A stretch of 27,996 nucleotides of DNA, taken from NCBI RefSeq assembly GCF_000003605.2, contig NW_003120918.1:896305-924300 (forward strand). The letters run 5' to 3'. The position numbers were made by a program, and so were the translations under genes. Below the pieces are notes generated by a model. It was not told the origin of the DNA, did no database searches, and saw only the letters and a list, made by a program, of their open reading frames with translations. Shown here in pieces: positions 18,740 through 27,996 of this stretch. The stretch is from Saccoglossus kowalevskii (taxonomy: Eukaryota; Hemichordata; Enteropneusta; Harrimaniidae). Numbering within the stretch: the first letter of the stretch is position 1; each line of letters opens with the position of its first letter.

Positions 18740-20086
18740 GACTTGCAGCCTATGTATAGTGGTGCAAATACTTGACTACGGTGGAGAGCCTACAGCACTG
18801 AAGCCTAGAATGAGTGTACCACAGTACTGGCCTATTTTTGTTTGTTTAAATAATCATTATGGTTCATAACTGGTGGTTCACTATCTAATTGAATTAGAAG
18901 AATTGATAGATTATAGTAATTCTTGTTCATTTCACCCATGAATATGTTTTCTAATACTTTCTAAAATAAAGTGTTTGCTGTTAAGTTATTGTGAAAATTT
19001 ACAAAAATAACATTTTTTTTACGGAAAATAAGACAACTTTGATGACCTACATAATAATAAAGTGATAATTTGAGTACATTCGGATATGTTGGCACTTTTT
19101 ATTCATCCAGTATGCTATGCCGTGCAGAGCGCCTATTGGTCGATTGAATAATGACGTGGGTTTAACTAAACGATATACAAGTAGTGCTCGAGGTCGATGA
19201 AACCAATTACCAGATGTATCAGGAACAGAACGCAATGACACATATACATACATAATCTCCATCCGTAATCGTTCTGGTTTTAATTTAAGACATTCCCTTA
19301 ATTTTATTCTGAAAATGGCACAACAACAAAGAATACATGATATATATAATTTCTATCAACGATTCATGGTTTGAGGAATTACATGCCTACATACATGAGC
19401 TTATTGCCCCCTTTTCACCAAATACAGAATATAGTTTATACCACACTTGACTTGAGTGAAACTTCAATGTACATTATTCATAATTATATGTAAGCTTTTC
19501 CCAATATTCATTTTTCAATAAATGTTACCAAAAACTGGTTTCCAAGTTAATACTCTTAAACCTTTAAACAAATATATAACTACCCTCAAACCCCAAAACA
19601 ATAATTAACATAAATACTTAAATGTCTCTTTAAAAACTTTGGCTATTCAAATGCACATAAGTGTATAATAATATGTTCGAAAGAGATATTAGAGAACCTA
19701 CAAATCTTTTACCTCAGATGGGTCATACAAACTTAGCTCTTAGTTTAACAATAAATTCAAGTCAAGATTGCAAATCCATGCAATCAATATTCGACATTGG
19801 TTTGACATTATTCAATGAAAATGAACAAAAGATTAATTTGAGCGATCATATGACTGTGAACAAAATAATGCATAGACATTTGGAGATCAATGGCTTGTAG
19901 AAGTCACAAACTTGTACTTGATCGTTAAACGCTGTAAAGTTAAAACTAGCTGAACTGAATGATTCACTGGTTAGAGATGTAAATGAAGAGATGTTACTGA
20001 TCAAAGCCGGCTTCTAAGTTCCAAGGAATTATGCAAATAACGTCAAATTATTTCTTTTTGTACACCTTTCTGTTGTAATGAATACG
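18740..20086. other. AT-rich intergenic stretch
   Basis: No gene assigned. A minus-strand 71-codon ORF starts at an ATG at 19262 (MEIMYVYVSLRSVPDTSGNW) and a plus-strand frame at 19661-19900 (with LFNENEQKINLSDHMTVNK) look more protein-like than average but lack recognisable motifs or splice support. Confidence 0.35.
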
Positions 20087-20252
20087 TTAAAGGGCGGGAG
20101 TGGTCACCTGCGCATGCGCCAGATGGCCATAGCGTGTCATTGTTTACAAACAAGCGTCTACCCATAGGCCATTGCGTTTTTAGCGTGTGTTGTTATGATC
20201 GCTTGGGACTCAATTCCCGCGCGTGCGCAGGTGACGACCCTCCCGCTTTAAA
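20087..20252 (-). mobile_element. TTAA-flanked MITE, complete
   Basis: 166 bp bounded by TTAA at both ends (20087-20090 and 20249-20252), with imperfect inverted repeats of about 29 bp: AGGGCGGGAGTGGTCACCTG on one side and, reversed, AGCGGGAGGGTCGTCACCTG on the other. Non-coding. The TTAA borders are the target signature of piggyBac-type transposition. It lies 12 bases beyond the stop codon of the dioxygenase gene, so it is probably in that gene's 3' untranslated region. Confidence 0.8.
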
Positions 20253-20264
20253 TTGCCACCAGGA

Positions 20265-21260
20265 TCACTTATCAAGCAGAATTGGTTTCACATACTCGGG
20301 ACTACGCGACCCCATATACTCGGGTCTGGCATCCCATGGAGCACTAAACGCGTTCACCAATTTATTATTCACACTGTTATATACCGGTAATATATTAACA
20401 CGATTCCATGGTGAACGATTGCTATGACTACCATGAATCAAATTTACATCGAAAAAAACGACAGACCCAACATCGCCTAAACAATACTCAATACCATATG
20501 CATTTGCCAAATTAGCAACTAACATGTTATCGGTTTCTCCAGCCGTCAATTTGAACTTAGAGGCCGTGGTAAGGTGGTCAGCCGGTGTTTCAACAGCGCC
20601 GCTTAAGAATACTCTATGCGATTTCGGTATAACCATAATCGCCCCAGACTCGCATGTATTCGTTGATAACATTATAATACACGTTTGCGCTCTCATCCTT
20701 GGCATGCCATCTTCGGCGTGAAATATTTCGAAATCACTATGCCATGTATATCCAGTAGCAGTAAATGCTTGGTGAAAATTGATCGCGCACTGGTGAAGAT
20801 ACACATCATCTCCTAATATCTGATGAACATGGGAAACAATTTTTCTGCTGCGTAAGAGATTGTCCACGGATGCAAGCGTGTTATGCGCCCCATAGACACT
20901 CCGTAATTTGTTTGTACCCGGTTCCGTGACAAAGTGACACTTATCAGTGATCGTTGGGTCATCGCCATAAGTGATGTTGTTTTGAATTTCGTATGTGTGT
21001 TGTGTTACTTCCTCAATGACCGGTTTCAGCTCATCTCTCGTGAAGAAGTCGTGTAGTGCGATAAACCCTCTTTCTTCATATTCATCCAGTTGTTCGGGCG
21101 ACATTGGTCCCCCTGCCCTCGCACCATTCCTCGTCCACACGATTGGATCTAGGCGTGGATATATTCCTGTAACCCCTTTACGACTAGGATAGTAATTCTT
21201 ATGAGACGAGGTGCTGTGATACGTAATGTGATGTGATGACCACTTTGGAAAATTGGCGAG
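20265..21260 (-). CDS. Ectoine-hydroxylase-like (EctD/PhyH family) dioxygenase
   Basis: Fe(II)/2-oxoglutarate oxygenase of the phytanoyl-CoA dioxygenase superfamily. The open frame runs from 21260 to the TGA at 20265. It has YPSRKG near the N-terminus (about 21197), LDPIVWTRN, MSPEQLDEYEERGFIALHDF, HQCAINF, then YTWHSDFEIFHAEDGMP, close to the EctD signature. Counting from the GTG codon at 21140, iron ligands are H134, D136 and H236 (LIHGSHSN) and the 2-oxoglutarate Arg is R247; the 102- and 11-residue spacings agree with bacterial EctD as I recall it. Signature positions Thr-Trp are Ile-Phe here and HQSR is HQCA, so the substrate may not be ectoine. No ATG precedes YPSR in frame: a 5' exon is needed, and splice-acceptor-like sites occur at 21243-21244 and 21214-21215. 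No stop or frameshift; no intron over the domain. Confidence 0.85.
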   Translation of the reverse strand, partial: LANFPKWSSHHITYHSTSSHKNYYPSRKGVTGIYPRLDPIVWTRNGARAGGPMSPEQLDEYEERGFIALHDFFTRDELKPVIEEVTQHTYEIQNNITYGDDPTITDKCHFVTEPGTNKLRSVYGAHNTLASVDNLLRSRKIVSHVHQILGDDVYLHQCAINFHQAFTATGYTWHSDFEIFHAEDGMPRMRAQTCIIMLSTNTCESGAIMVIPKSHRVFLSGAVETPADHLTTASKFKLTAGETDNMLVANLANAYGIEYCLGDVGSVVFFDVNLIHGSHSNRSPWNRVNILPVYNSVNNKLVNAFSAPWDARPEYMGSRSPEYVKPILLDK

Positions 21261-21600
21261 CTATCACTGTTGGCAGTCGATGCACATAATTTCCGATGTG
21301 GCACAGAAACATTTTCAAGTGTCCTGAACAAAATGAAAATAGAATTTAGTTCAAAAAATTATGCTACTAAACATTGCTGCCTAATATTTTATCCAGGGCT
21401 TTGTTAAAGTAATTTTACTTCATTGTTCTTAACAAAAAAACGTCGCAATAAAGGGCACAATTGACTTTGAAGTTTATTGAAATTGTCACTATTGTCTGCG
21501 CATTTTGACTCGGAGTGCATTTGATACAAATAAAAAGTAGTGTTTTTATGTACGTCAGTTTTATTTTAGTAAGATCGTGACAAGCCTTATGGGGGTGAAA
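21261..21600. other. Upstream region of the dioxygenase gene
   Basis: Contains a good minus-strand acceptor, ATTTTCATTTTGTTCAG, ending at about 21326, which would open an exon in another frame (LENVSVPHRKLCAS) that does not join the dioxygenase frame directly. The first coding exon is not identified. Confidence 0.35.
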
Positions 21601-21604
21601 CTGG

Positions 21605-21868
21605 GTGAAGGTCTTTTTGTTATTGCTGTGTTTATTAGGATTGCTGGCAAGCCTATTTTTGATTATTACTAGGGTTGAAGTGATTTATTGTAGTCACAAT
21701 GTACGTCTCACCGACATGCTAATCGTTTTTGTACCGATTATAACTATTCTTATTATTTTTCTTCCGGGAATTGGTTTCAGCTGTAATTGCAAAGCCGTTC
21801 AATTTTTGTTGGCTGGGATTTGTAGTGGTAAGAAGTGTAAATGTCCTGTAAATTCATGCATATGTTAA
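21605..21868 (+). CDS. Small two-helix membrane protein with Cys-rich tail, possibly broken start
   Basis: An 87-codon frame with hydrophobic helix 1 (VFLLLLCLLGLLASLFLII), a short loop (RVEVIYCSHNVRL), helix 2 (MLIVFVPIITILIIFLPGIG) and a tail with seven cysteines in the last 30 residues (CNCK ... GICSGKKCKCPVNSCIC). The frame starts at GTG; an ATG at 21590 lies one frame off, so either a single-base shift or an upstream exon is required. The composition is hard to explain by chance, but I do not recognise a family. Cys-rich tails of this kind are often palmitoylated or metal binding. Confidence 0.35.
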   Translation: MKVFLLLLCLLGLLASLFLIITRVEVIYCSHNVRLTDMLIVFVPIITILIIFLPGIGFSCNCKAVQFLLAGICSGKKCKCPVNSCIC

Positions 21869-22231
21869 ATGAACAATTTGTAAATAGGATTCTTGTGAGG
21901 AACCATGAAGTCTCTTTAGTTGAGCTTTGTCGGGCCTAGACTTGCTTGCAGTTTGTTGCGATTCCGATGTAAAATTCTTGAAAAATAAATATAAATTGCG
22001 TAAACGAGGGGTGAATGCGAAAGTCATGTGACCGCAAAATCCCAGCAGACTTGTAACATGTTTTGCAACCATTACAACGCATAAATACTCCTATAACAAT
22101 GACAATGTAACCATTGTAATGTAATGGAAGGGGCTTGATGCATTTAATTATTTTTAGAATGTATTTATTTAGCCAGTATTTATCGAATTGAAGGGTACAT
22201 TTACCGACACGTAATATCATTTCTTGTCAAC

Positions 22232-22477
22232 ATGTCGATCCCAATTACAGATTCAGGAGGGAGGGAGAAATCGACTCACGCATACACATGTATTGAGGAA
22301 ACCGTTACTCTTTGCGACAAGAACAACTTGTTCACGTACACTGAAGATTACAGTACAGTAAACGGGATCGACAGCTTTTTAGGTTTCTCTCTCGTCATAC
22401 TCGCAAATACGAAATACAACAATGATGAAACCCCTAAAACGGTAACACTTGGGTGGTCCTTTTGTCATATCTTTTAA
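22232..22477 (+). CDS. Small ORF with good start context and poly-A signal, unrecognised
   Basis: ATG at 22232 in TCAACATGT, 81 codons (MSIPITDSGGREKSTHAYTC...), stop at 22477 and AATAAA about ten bases later. Mixed hydrophilic composition with three cysteines, a central SFLGFSLVILA segment too short for a clear membrane helix. Could be a short single-exon gene or a first exon; no relatives come to mind. Confidence 0.3.
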   Translation: MSIPITDSGGREKSTHAYTCIEETVTLCDKNNLFTYTEDYSTVNGIDSFLGFSLVILANTKYNNDETPKTVTLGWSFCHIF

Positions 22478-22499
22478 ATCAACGGATCAATAAACCGCA

Positions 22500-23391
22500 T
22501 TTCTTGTCCCACCCAAGCCACAACGACCATATTACCGTGAAAGTGTTTTGTATTTAAGATGAAGCTAAAATAGGTTGTTAAGTTGAGATGTTACTCGTGT
22601 ATATTATATTGCAAACTGTGTCTAATGGTAAAAATCGCACTAGGCTATTATATAATGTAACAACTAATATATTTATTAACTAAAGTCATTAATCGATTTA
22701 ATTGATGAAATGCACAAGTAATAATAGGCAATGAGAGGGGCAATGAGTATAAGAGCTGTGAGATAGACGTATCTTTGGAATGAAAACTAACATGCACATC
22801 AACCAGCCAGAAAACAGCATTTATGAAAAACAAAATGTAATTGACGTTATGCTGTGATATCTAGTTTGATTCAAGTTGGATATAAAATATTCCAAAATGT
22901 TAGACAAATGTTCAGACGTAGAGCCCACAATAACTCATTATGGAAACAAATATTTCTTTATCCAACTGGCGTGTATGAAACGAGCGTCAAAACACATTTT
23001 CTCTATAGGAGGTGCTATGTTGCTAGGATGCGAACCACAGTGACTCTACTTGATGTATTTCCAACGGCACTGGTCGAGCTGCTATGAAACGCTGGTCAAA
23101 GAGCCAAGGAAAACGGCTTAAGTCGCGAAAATAGCACAAATTCAACTGTTAGACAATCCTGAACAACCAAATGTATATATGTTGCACATGTAGGGAGGGA
23201 TCGTGTTACACTGTTCAGGAAAGTCTAAACAACTAGCCTAAATACGTTTGTTTTCACCGCTTAGGGTTGCCAGGGGAAGAAAATGTTCGGATAATTGCAC
23301 TCGAAATTAGGCATTAAAACATCAGCTGACCGTGTGTTTTCACTGTTGAATCGTAAAATACTAAACACCACAAAAGACATACTCAAGGAAT
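22500..23391. other. Intergenic stretch
   Basis: No gene recognised. The 77-codon frame at 22854-23087 contains MFRRRAHNNSLWKQIFLYP but begins at a non-ATG codon and has no supporting signal. Confidence 0.35.
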
Positions 23392-24399
23392 ATGGCGCTT
23401 TCCGTAGATCGGCTGAACTTGATATAACTATCTGTTAAATATATCTATGAATCTATGGGGTAGAATCTGATGAGCATTGAAATGACTGATTTGCATAGCT
23501 TTCAAATATTAAAAACATATTTTTGGACACAATATCAACATAATGTGAATATGAATTGTGACACAGTGATATTTGCTGAAATACTTACGTACTTACATTA
23601 CTCAGAACATCTAGACTTGTCGGACAAACACTATCATCATAGTGTAAATATTAAATGTGGCACTGTAATATATGCAGGCAGGCATACATACGCGACATCA
23701 CATCAGCCCGACATTTTCAATTAACATGGCCTTCAAATATATAGAATTTGTTGGACATATAATATCAATATAATACTAATTAATGTGTCGAAAATTAAAT
23801 GGCTGGGCATTTCAAACATATACATCGATTTTTCAATAAGTGTTTTTCATGAGATGCACATATCCATTGATACGTGTTCCCTACATATATATTTCATGGC
23901 GCTTTCCGTAGATCGGCTGAACTTGATATAACTATCTGTTAAATATATCTATGAATCTATGGGGTAGAATCTGATGAGCATTGAAATGACTGATTTGCAT
24001 AGCTTTCAAATATTAAAAAAATATTTTTGGACACAATATCAACATAATGTGAATATGAATTGTGACACAGTGATATTTGCTGAAATACTTACGTACTTAC
24101 ATTACTCAGAACATCTAGACTTGTCGGACAAACACTATCATCATAGTGTAAATATTAAATGTGGCACTGTAATATATGCAGGCAGGCATACATACGCGAC
24201 ATCACATCAGCCCGACATTTTCAATTAACATGGCCTTCAAATATATAGAATTTGTTGGACATATAATATCAATATAATACTAATTAATGTGTCGAAAATT
24301 AAATGGCTGGGCATTTCAAACATATACATCGATTTTTCAATAAGTGTTTTTCATGAGATGCACATATCCATTGATACGTGTTCCCTACATATATATTTC
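23392..24399 (+). repeat. Nearly perfect 504-bp tandem duplication
   Basis: Copy 1 is 23392-23895, copy 2 is 23896-24399. By eye they differ at one base (AAAACAT versus AAAAAAT near 23516/24020). The junction shares ATG. Within each copy three diverged sub-repeats of 95-135 bp can be seen, all with GGACA.A..TATCA..ATA.T. The 84-codon ORFs in both copies are a by-product. Confidence 0.95.
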
Positions 24400-26190
24400 A
24401 TGTCCACACGACACGGGTCGAGTATTTAAAAATGTTGCAAGAACTTGAAAGTTTATATTACTTAGTAATACGTACGGTCCATTTTTTTGGTAGAAAGTGA
24501 GTGAAGTTGTAAAATGGTTGTTCATAGTATCCACAAAAAAACATCATAGGAATATATCTCTAGCATACTGTGGTTTCAGACATGGCGTGCAATGTTGATC
24601 GAAATTCTTTTTCTGGGCTGCTTTGACTTCACCGATACAGTACTATAAACAGCTGTGAAAATGGATAAATTGTATAAAATATGTATCTAACTTACAGGTC
24701 AGTCTAGGGAGTGTTTCTTCTTTGTTGGTCAAGTAGGCTATTGTGATAATTCAGTGACGCGTTTAATATTTCCAGTTTTGTTACCAGTAGAAATGAGAAA
24801 ATATGGTTGTTCGAAATGTTAAAAATAATGCCCTGAATTATCTGTTTATTTTTGGGTCAGTGTTTTGTTTGCATACGTGTATCACAAACATGCACTATAT
24901 ATACGACATATGGTACACGACATCAACCCTAATGCACCCTAAAAGGGACCCATTCTTTTATAGGAAAAAAATAACCAAATCTTTTAAACAGGAGAGGTGT
25001 TCAATTTCAATTCCTAGCGGGATTTTTAGCCTGGCGCCAGACCACATTCGGACCACACTAATTATTGACTTTAAAAGAAAAAAACGCCACCTAGTGTCTG
25101 AAACTATCGGTATATTCCGGGAATATTCGGACTTACGATATTACAAACAGTTATTACAGATATATATTATTCAGTCGGCAACGAGCCATATTTTGGCGTG
25201 GGCCAGCTAGTTACGTCACAGTTTGAAAATGGGCATAAGGACCAAGCAAATTGGTGGTAACGTCTGTGATATCGACAATATCACACGTCATTGTCATGCT
25301 ACACGTGACAAATCAATATGTACCATCAACTCAGGGTATGCAAATCGACACCGACCTTTCCCTCGCTTGACATCAACAGGACAAAACGCGTTAATAAATA
25401 CGAAAACCAAAGCGCCAACGGTGTCGTTTTCGAGATTATGCCCACTTAGTCCAAAACTGACAAACCATTACAAGGAAAATATATAAAATATAGTCAAATT
25501 GTGACACCGAAGTTTTCGCGAAAAATATTAAACCTCCCAATGTATAACACATAAATATGAATAATCCTAAATTGCTACGTTTTCTTCAAATACCCAACCA
25601 CAGTCCCCCAGTGATAGAGCGACTGTGGCCCAATGTAGAGAATAACACTAATACATAATTGTATAACCGACAATCGGGAACGATACTTTTCCACTTTTTT
25701 TTTAAATTCGACGAGCATGCGAATAATACTAGTAACAAGTATTGCCACCTCTTCTATTTGTGGTCACGCGGAATAGATTAAATTATATTGTATCACGTGT
25801 GACGGTCTTTCAACTATCACGGTTTAACTCATTAAGCCAGGTCACGGGTTACTTACAGCTTTTCATCCACGAGCGCAAAGCCACACCACGCCAATAATAT
25901 GTATAATATATATATTACCAGTATTTCAACATAACAAATTTGCATGTCGTTTTACTTTGTCAGGAGTTGAAAAAATTAAAAATGTTACTAATAACTACGC
26001 CATCAATGCACTGTACTACTGACTGGCGATCTCATATTGCTCTCGGTACAGAACAAGCGGCAGCCTGTTACCACGTTGTCACGTGACAATACTCAACATA
26101 ACAAACGGTAACACGTGTTTATGATTTAGGGTCAGACCAGGGTAGAAGCAAGGGGGAACCCAGACACTGTTCCATACATGCGATCAGTCT
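24400..26190. other. Intergenic stretch
   Basis: No gene assigned. A 135-codon ATG frame (24803-25210) starts MVVRNVKNNALNYLFIF but has no family motif and is compatible with chance in this composition. A minus-strand CTCF-like motif, GACACTAGGTGGCGT, lies at 25098-25084. Confidence 0.35.
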
Positions 26191-26195
26191 AATGT

Positions 26196-26393
26196 CTAGT
26201 CATTAGGTCTTCGAACACTCCAAGTTATTTGCGTTCGTAGTTTTAGCTGTAGTGTATTTCTCAAATTTAATTTTAATTTGCACCACTTGTGCATTCCACC
26301 CAACCCTTGGTGACACAGACTTGCTGTATATGTAAATGTATTATATACTATTGACTGTGGTAGATTGGTGATGTCATCGTCTGCATAAAACAA
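26196..26393 (-). pseudogene. Reverse transcriptase relic around a YADD box
   Basis: The minus-strand frame reads VLFYADDDITNLPQS, then about 20 unremarkable residues, then MHKWCKLKLNLRNTLQLK. The pairing of LFYADD with a following WC..LKLNL..T at about 35 residues is the normal layout of LINE RT motifs C and D/E. Nothing upstream or downstream extends it, so only 60-70 residues remain. Family cannot be given. Confidence 0.4.
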
Positions 26394-26645
26394 AACACGT
26401 CAACGCATTTACTGGATCTACCATTGCAGTCTATACAAATCTAACAATTGGGTATCGCATTGTACTGCTGACTATATCGTTTATTACGGCGTGTTTTCCA
26501 TATCAATCAGTTTTTACCCCTTCTCTGGTGAGTATTGTGATAACACACATGCGACCTCGTTATATTAACGAAAATCACGCCATTATTCACATTGAGACCG
26601 GAGAATGAATAAGGCTTACGTTGCAGGTACACCGAGTCTGTAGGC

Positions 26646-27067
26646 GCATGTAATATACAAGTAAATATTGAAAACGCGTGTGATATACAAGTCACTATTG
26701 GGGATGCGTGTAATATATCTGTGATTATTAAAGACGCATATAATATAGAAGCCTTTATTAGAGACGCGCGTAACGTTCAAGTCATTATTGGAGACGCGTG
26801 TAATATATACAGTACAAGTCATTATTGAAGACCCGCTTAATGTACAAGTCGTTATTGGAGATGCGCGTAATATACAAGTCATTATTGGAGACCCGCGTAA
26901 TATACAAGTCATTGTTGGAGACCCGCGTAATATACAAGTCATCATTGGGAATGCGTGTAATATATCTGTGATTATTAAAGACGCGTATATTATAGAAGCC
27001 ATTATTAGAGACGCGCGTAATATACAAGTCATTATTGGAGACGCGTGTAATATACAAGTCATTATTT
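26646..27067. repeat. 30-bp minisatellite, 14 units, with higher-order structure
   Basis: Consensus unit GCGCGTAATATACAAGTCAT then TATTGGAGAC. All units are 30 bp except unit 6 (26796-26832), which has 7 extra bases. Units 3-5 recur as units 11-13 (units 3 and 11 are identical), so an eight-unit block of about 247 bp was duplicated. Each unit contains one or two CpG pairs. Confidence 0.97.
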
Positions 27068-27141
27068 ATTATCAATAATGTTGTCTGTGTTGTGCTGAAA
27101 ATCAGTGCTTCGAGAATAGTTGACACAAAAACACCAAACAT
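26785..27141 (-). CDS. Repeat-protein ORF across the minisatellite (may be spurious)
   Basis: ATG at 27141 starts MFGVFVSTILEALIFSTT, a hydrophobic leader that could act as a signal peptide, and continues through ten-residue repeats of the type DLYITRVSNN for 118 residues until the 7-bp insertion in unit 6 brings a stop. Because the unit is a multiple of three with no stop codon, other frames on both strands are open too, including an overlapping minus-strand frame from an ATG at 27062 with MTCILRASPI repeats. Open reading is therefore weak evidence by itself; the unique leader is what makes this frame worth noting. Confidence 0.2.
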   Translation of the reverse strand: MFGVFVSTILEALIFSTTQTTLLIINNDLYITRVSNNDLYITRVSNNGFYNIRVFNNHRYITRIPNDDLYITRVSNNDLYITRVSNNDLYITRISNNDLYIKRVFNNDLYCIYYTRLQ

Positions 27142-27560
27142 CGCAGCATTCCTAACAGACAAATGTTTCCACTTTTTTATTTAAAGGTTGTTTTGTTTTG
27201 ATCTCTCGTGGCTTTTCATTGGTAACATACACATATTACGTGGCTCTAGTATTGCAACAATCGTTTCAACGTGGTTTCCATTTGCAAATAACATCAGTTT
27301 GACGAGTGACGAACATAGCATATGATTGAACTGTATTTGGATTAGCATAAATCAGTGCGCCATGTGGCCGCCGACTCACAATGTCCGGGGTGGTATATGC
27401 TTAGGAATAACATTTTGTTAATTCTTTGAATAATTTGTGCTAAAGCGACAGTTCCCAAAATAAATGTCACTGCGCATTTCGCCACAGAAACCATATTTCA
27501 CGTGCCGGACTATATGTAACAGAGCTGTGTGACCAGCTCCCTATCGGATGATATAGCAAT
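27070..27560. other. Intergenic stretch
   Basis: No gene or repeat recognised. Confidence 0.4.
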
Positions 27561-27563
27561 TAA

Positions 27564-27996
27564 ATTAAAGGGAACGATGGTCTCTCTGCTGATTTTTATA
27601 AGACATTTTGGCCAGTAATAGGAAGGTATTTGCTTAATAGTATTAATTATTCATATCATAAAGGTCTATTGGGGGTGTCACAAAAACAGGGTGTCATCAC
27701 AACACATATTTCAAATTATCGGCCAATATCTTTAATAAATGTAGATGTTAAAATTGCATCCAAAGCTTTTGCAAAGCGTATGCTTAATGTCTTGCCTTCC
27801 ATAATTCATCCAGACCAATGTGCATTTGTAAAAGGCCGCTACATCGGGGATGCTATACGAACAGTTCTTGATCTTATGTGGTACTCTAAACAGAATGATA
27901 TGTCAGTGTTCTAGTGTCTCTAGATTTTCACAAGGCATTTGATTCGGTCGACCATAGGTTTATTATTGAAGCCTTAAAGAGTTTTAACTTTGGTGA
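27564..27996 (+). pseudogene. Tx1/L1-like reverse transcriptase, partial, runs off window
   Basis: After a TAA the frame reads IKGNDGLSADFYKTFW, GLLGVSQKQGVIT, NYRPISLINVDVKIASKAFA, PDQCAFVKGRYIGDAI and a stop at 27912; a shifted frame continues with LVSLDFHKAFDSVDH, the first catalytic Asp block, to the window end. The PGNDG-like start, SVSQ-x-QGVIT and VKGRYIGD are typical of the Tx1 branch of L1 elements, which often insert at specific targets. About eight residues normally found between GVIT and NYRPISL are missing. One frameshift near 27914. Endonuclease is absent on the left, so the copy is 5'-truncated. Confidence 0.8.

Noticed and set aside
20134-20427. Plus-strand ORFs opposite the dioxygenase (also 20524-20721 and 20995-21192)
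   Set aside because: They are antisense shadows of a frame with clear domain motifs.
23470-24228. Two identical 84-codon ORFs as paralogous genes
   Set aside because: They arise from the 504-bp tandem duplication and start within satellite-like sub-repeats.
24803-25210. 135-codon ORF as a gene
   Set aside because: No motif, no splice or poly-A support, and length is possible by chance over this much sequence.
26646-27067. CRISPR-like array with 30-bp period
   Set aside because: Units are contiguous with no unique spacers, and the setting is an animal genome; it is a minisatellite.

Overview
The window looks like a non-coding-rich stretch of an animal genome, probably a marine invertebrate. 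The support is AT-rich DNA with microsatellites, candidate splice sites, several families of decayed metazoan retrotransposons (Ty3/mag-like, Ngaro/DIRS-like tyrosine-recombinase, Jockey/CR1-like LINE, Tx1-like L1), TTAA-flanked MITEs, and a 50-N scaffold gap at 12402-12451. The species cannot be fixed from sequence alone. Most of the window is mobile-element debris and satellite-like repeats; host genes are few.

Layout, left to right. 1-766: 5' end of a minus-strand Ty3/mag-like LTR element (partial Gag, a tRNA-Ser primer site, LTR). 907-1044: truncated TTAA MITE. 1295-1571: a possible terminal exon ending in a membrane anchor. 2739-2852: (TGATA)n. 3285-3960: repeat 'A', carrying cAMP-response-like sites. 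3971-4094: (AAT)n. 4186-4989: an unrecognised, possibly two-exon minus-strand coding region. 5330-5428: a hairpin. 5583-9225: a minus-strand Ngaro-like element (Gag, RT/RNase H, tyrosine recombinase), broken in every ORF. 10438-11262: diverged tandem repeats. 11567-13737: small inverted repeat pairs, a SAP-like exon, the N gap, and an array of AATAGGGGGTA motifs. 14600-15600: promoter-like motifs, a second copy of the Ngaro-like terminal repeat inside an 82-bp direct repeat pair, and four evenly spaced CCAAT boxes. 15690-17836: 5'-truncated Jockey/CR1-like LINE. 17838-18739: repeat 'B', the inverted partner of 'A', with octamer and CRE motifs. 20087-20252: complete TTAA MITE. 20265-21260: intact-looking minus-strand dioxygenase. 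21.6-22.5 kb: two small ORFs. 23392-24399: a nearly perfect 504-bp tandem duplication. 26196-26393: RT relic. 26646-27067: 30-bp minisatellite open on both strands. 27564-27996: Tx1-like RT running off the end.

The best gene is the dioxygenase at 20265-21260. It carries nearly the whole ectoine hydroxylase (EctD) signature, with iron and 2-oxoglutarate ligands at the family spacing, but two aromatic/polar pocket positions are changed. It is intronless across the visible domain, which makes bacterial transfer a reasonable hypothesis. No pathway or operon-like cooperation between genes is visible; the remaining coding pieces are independent element relics or isolated exons. Four unrelated repeat families occur as nested, oppositely oriented pairs, a pattern worth testing by dot-plot.
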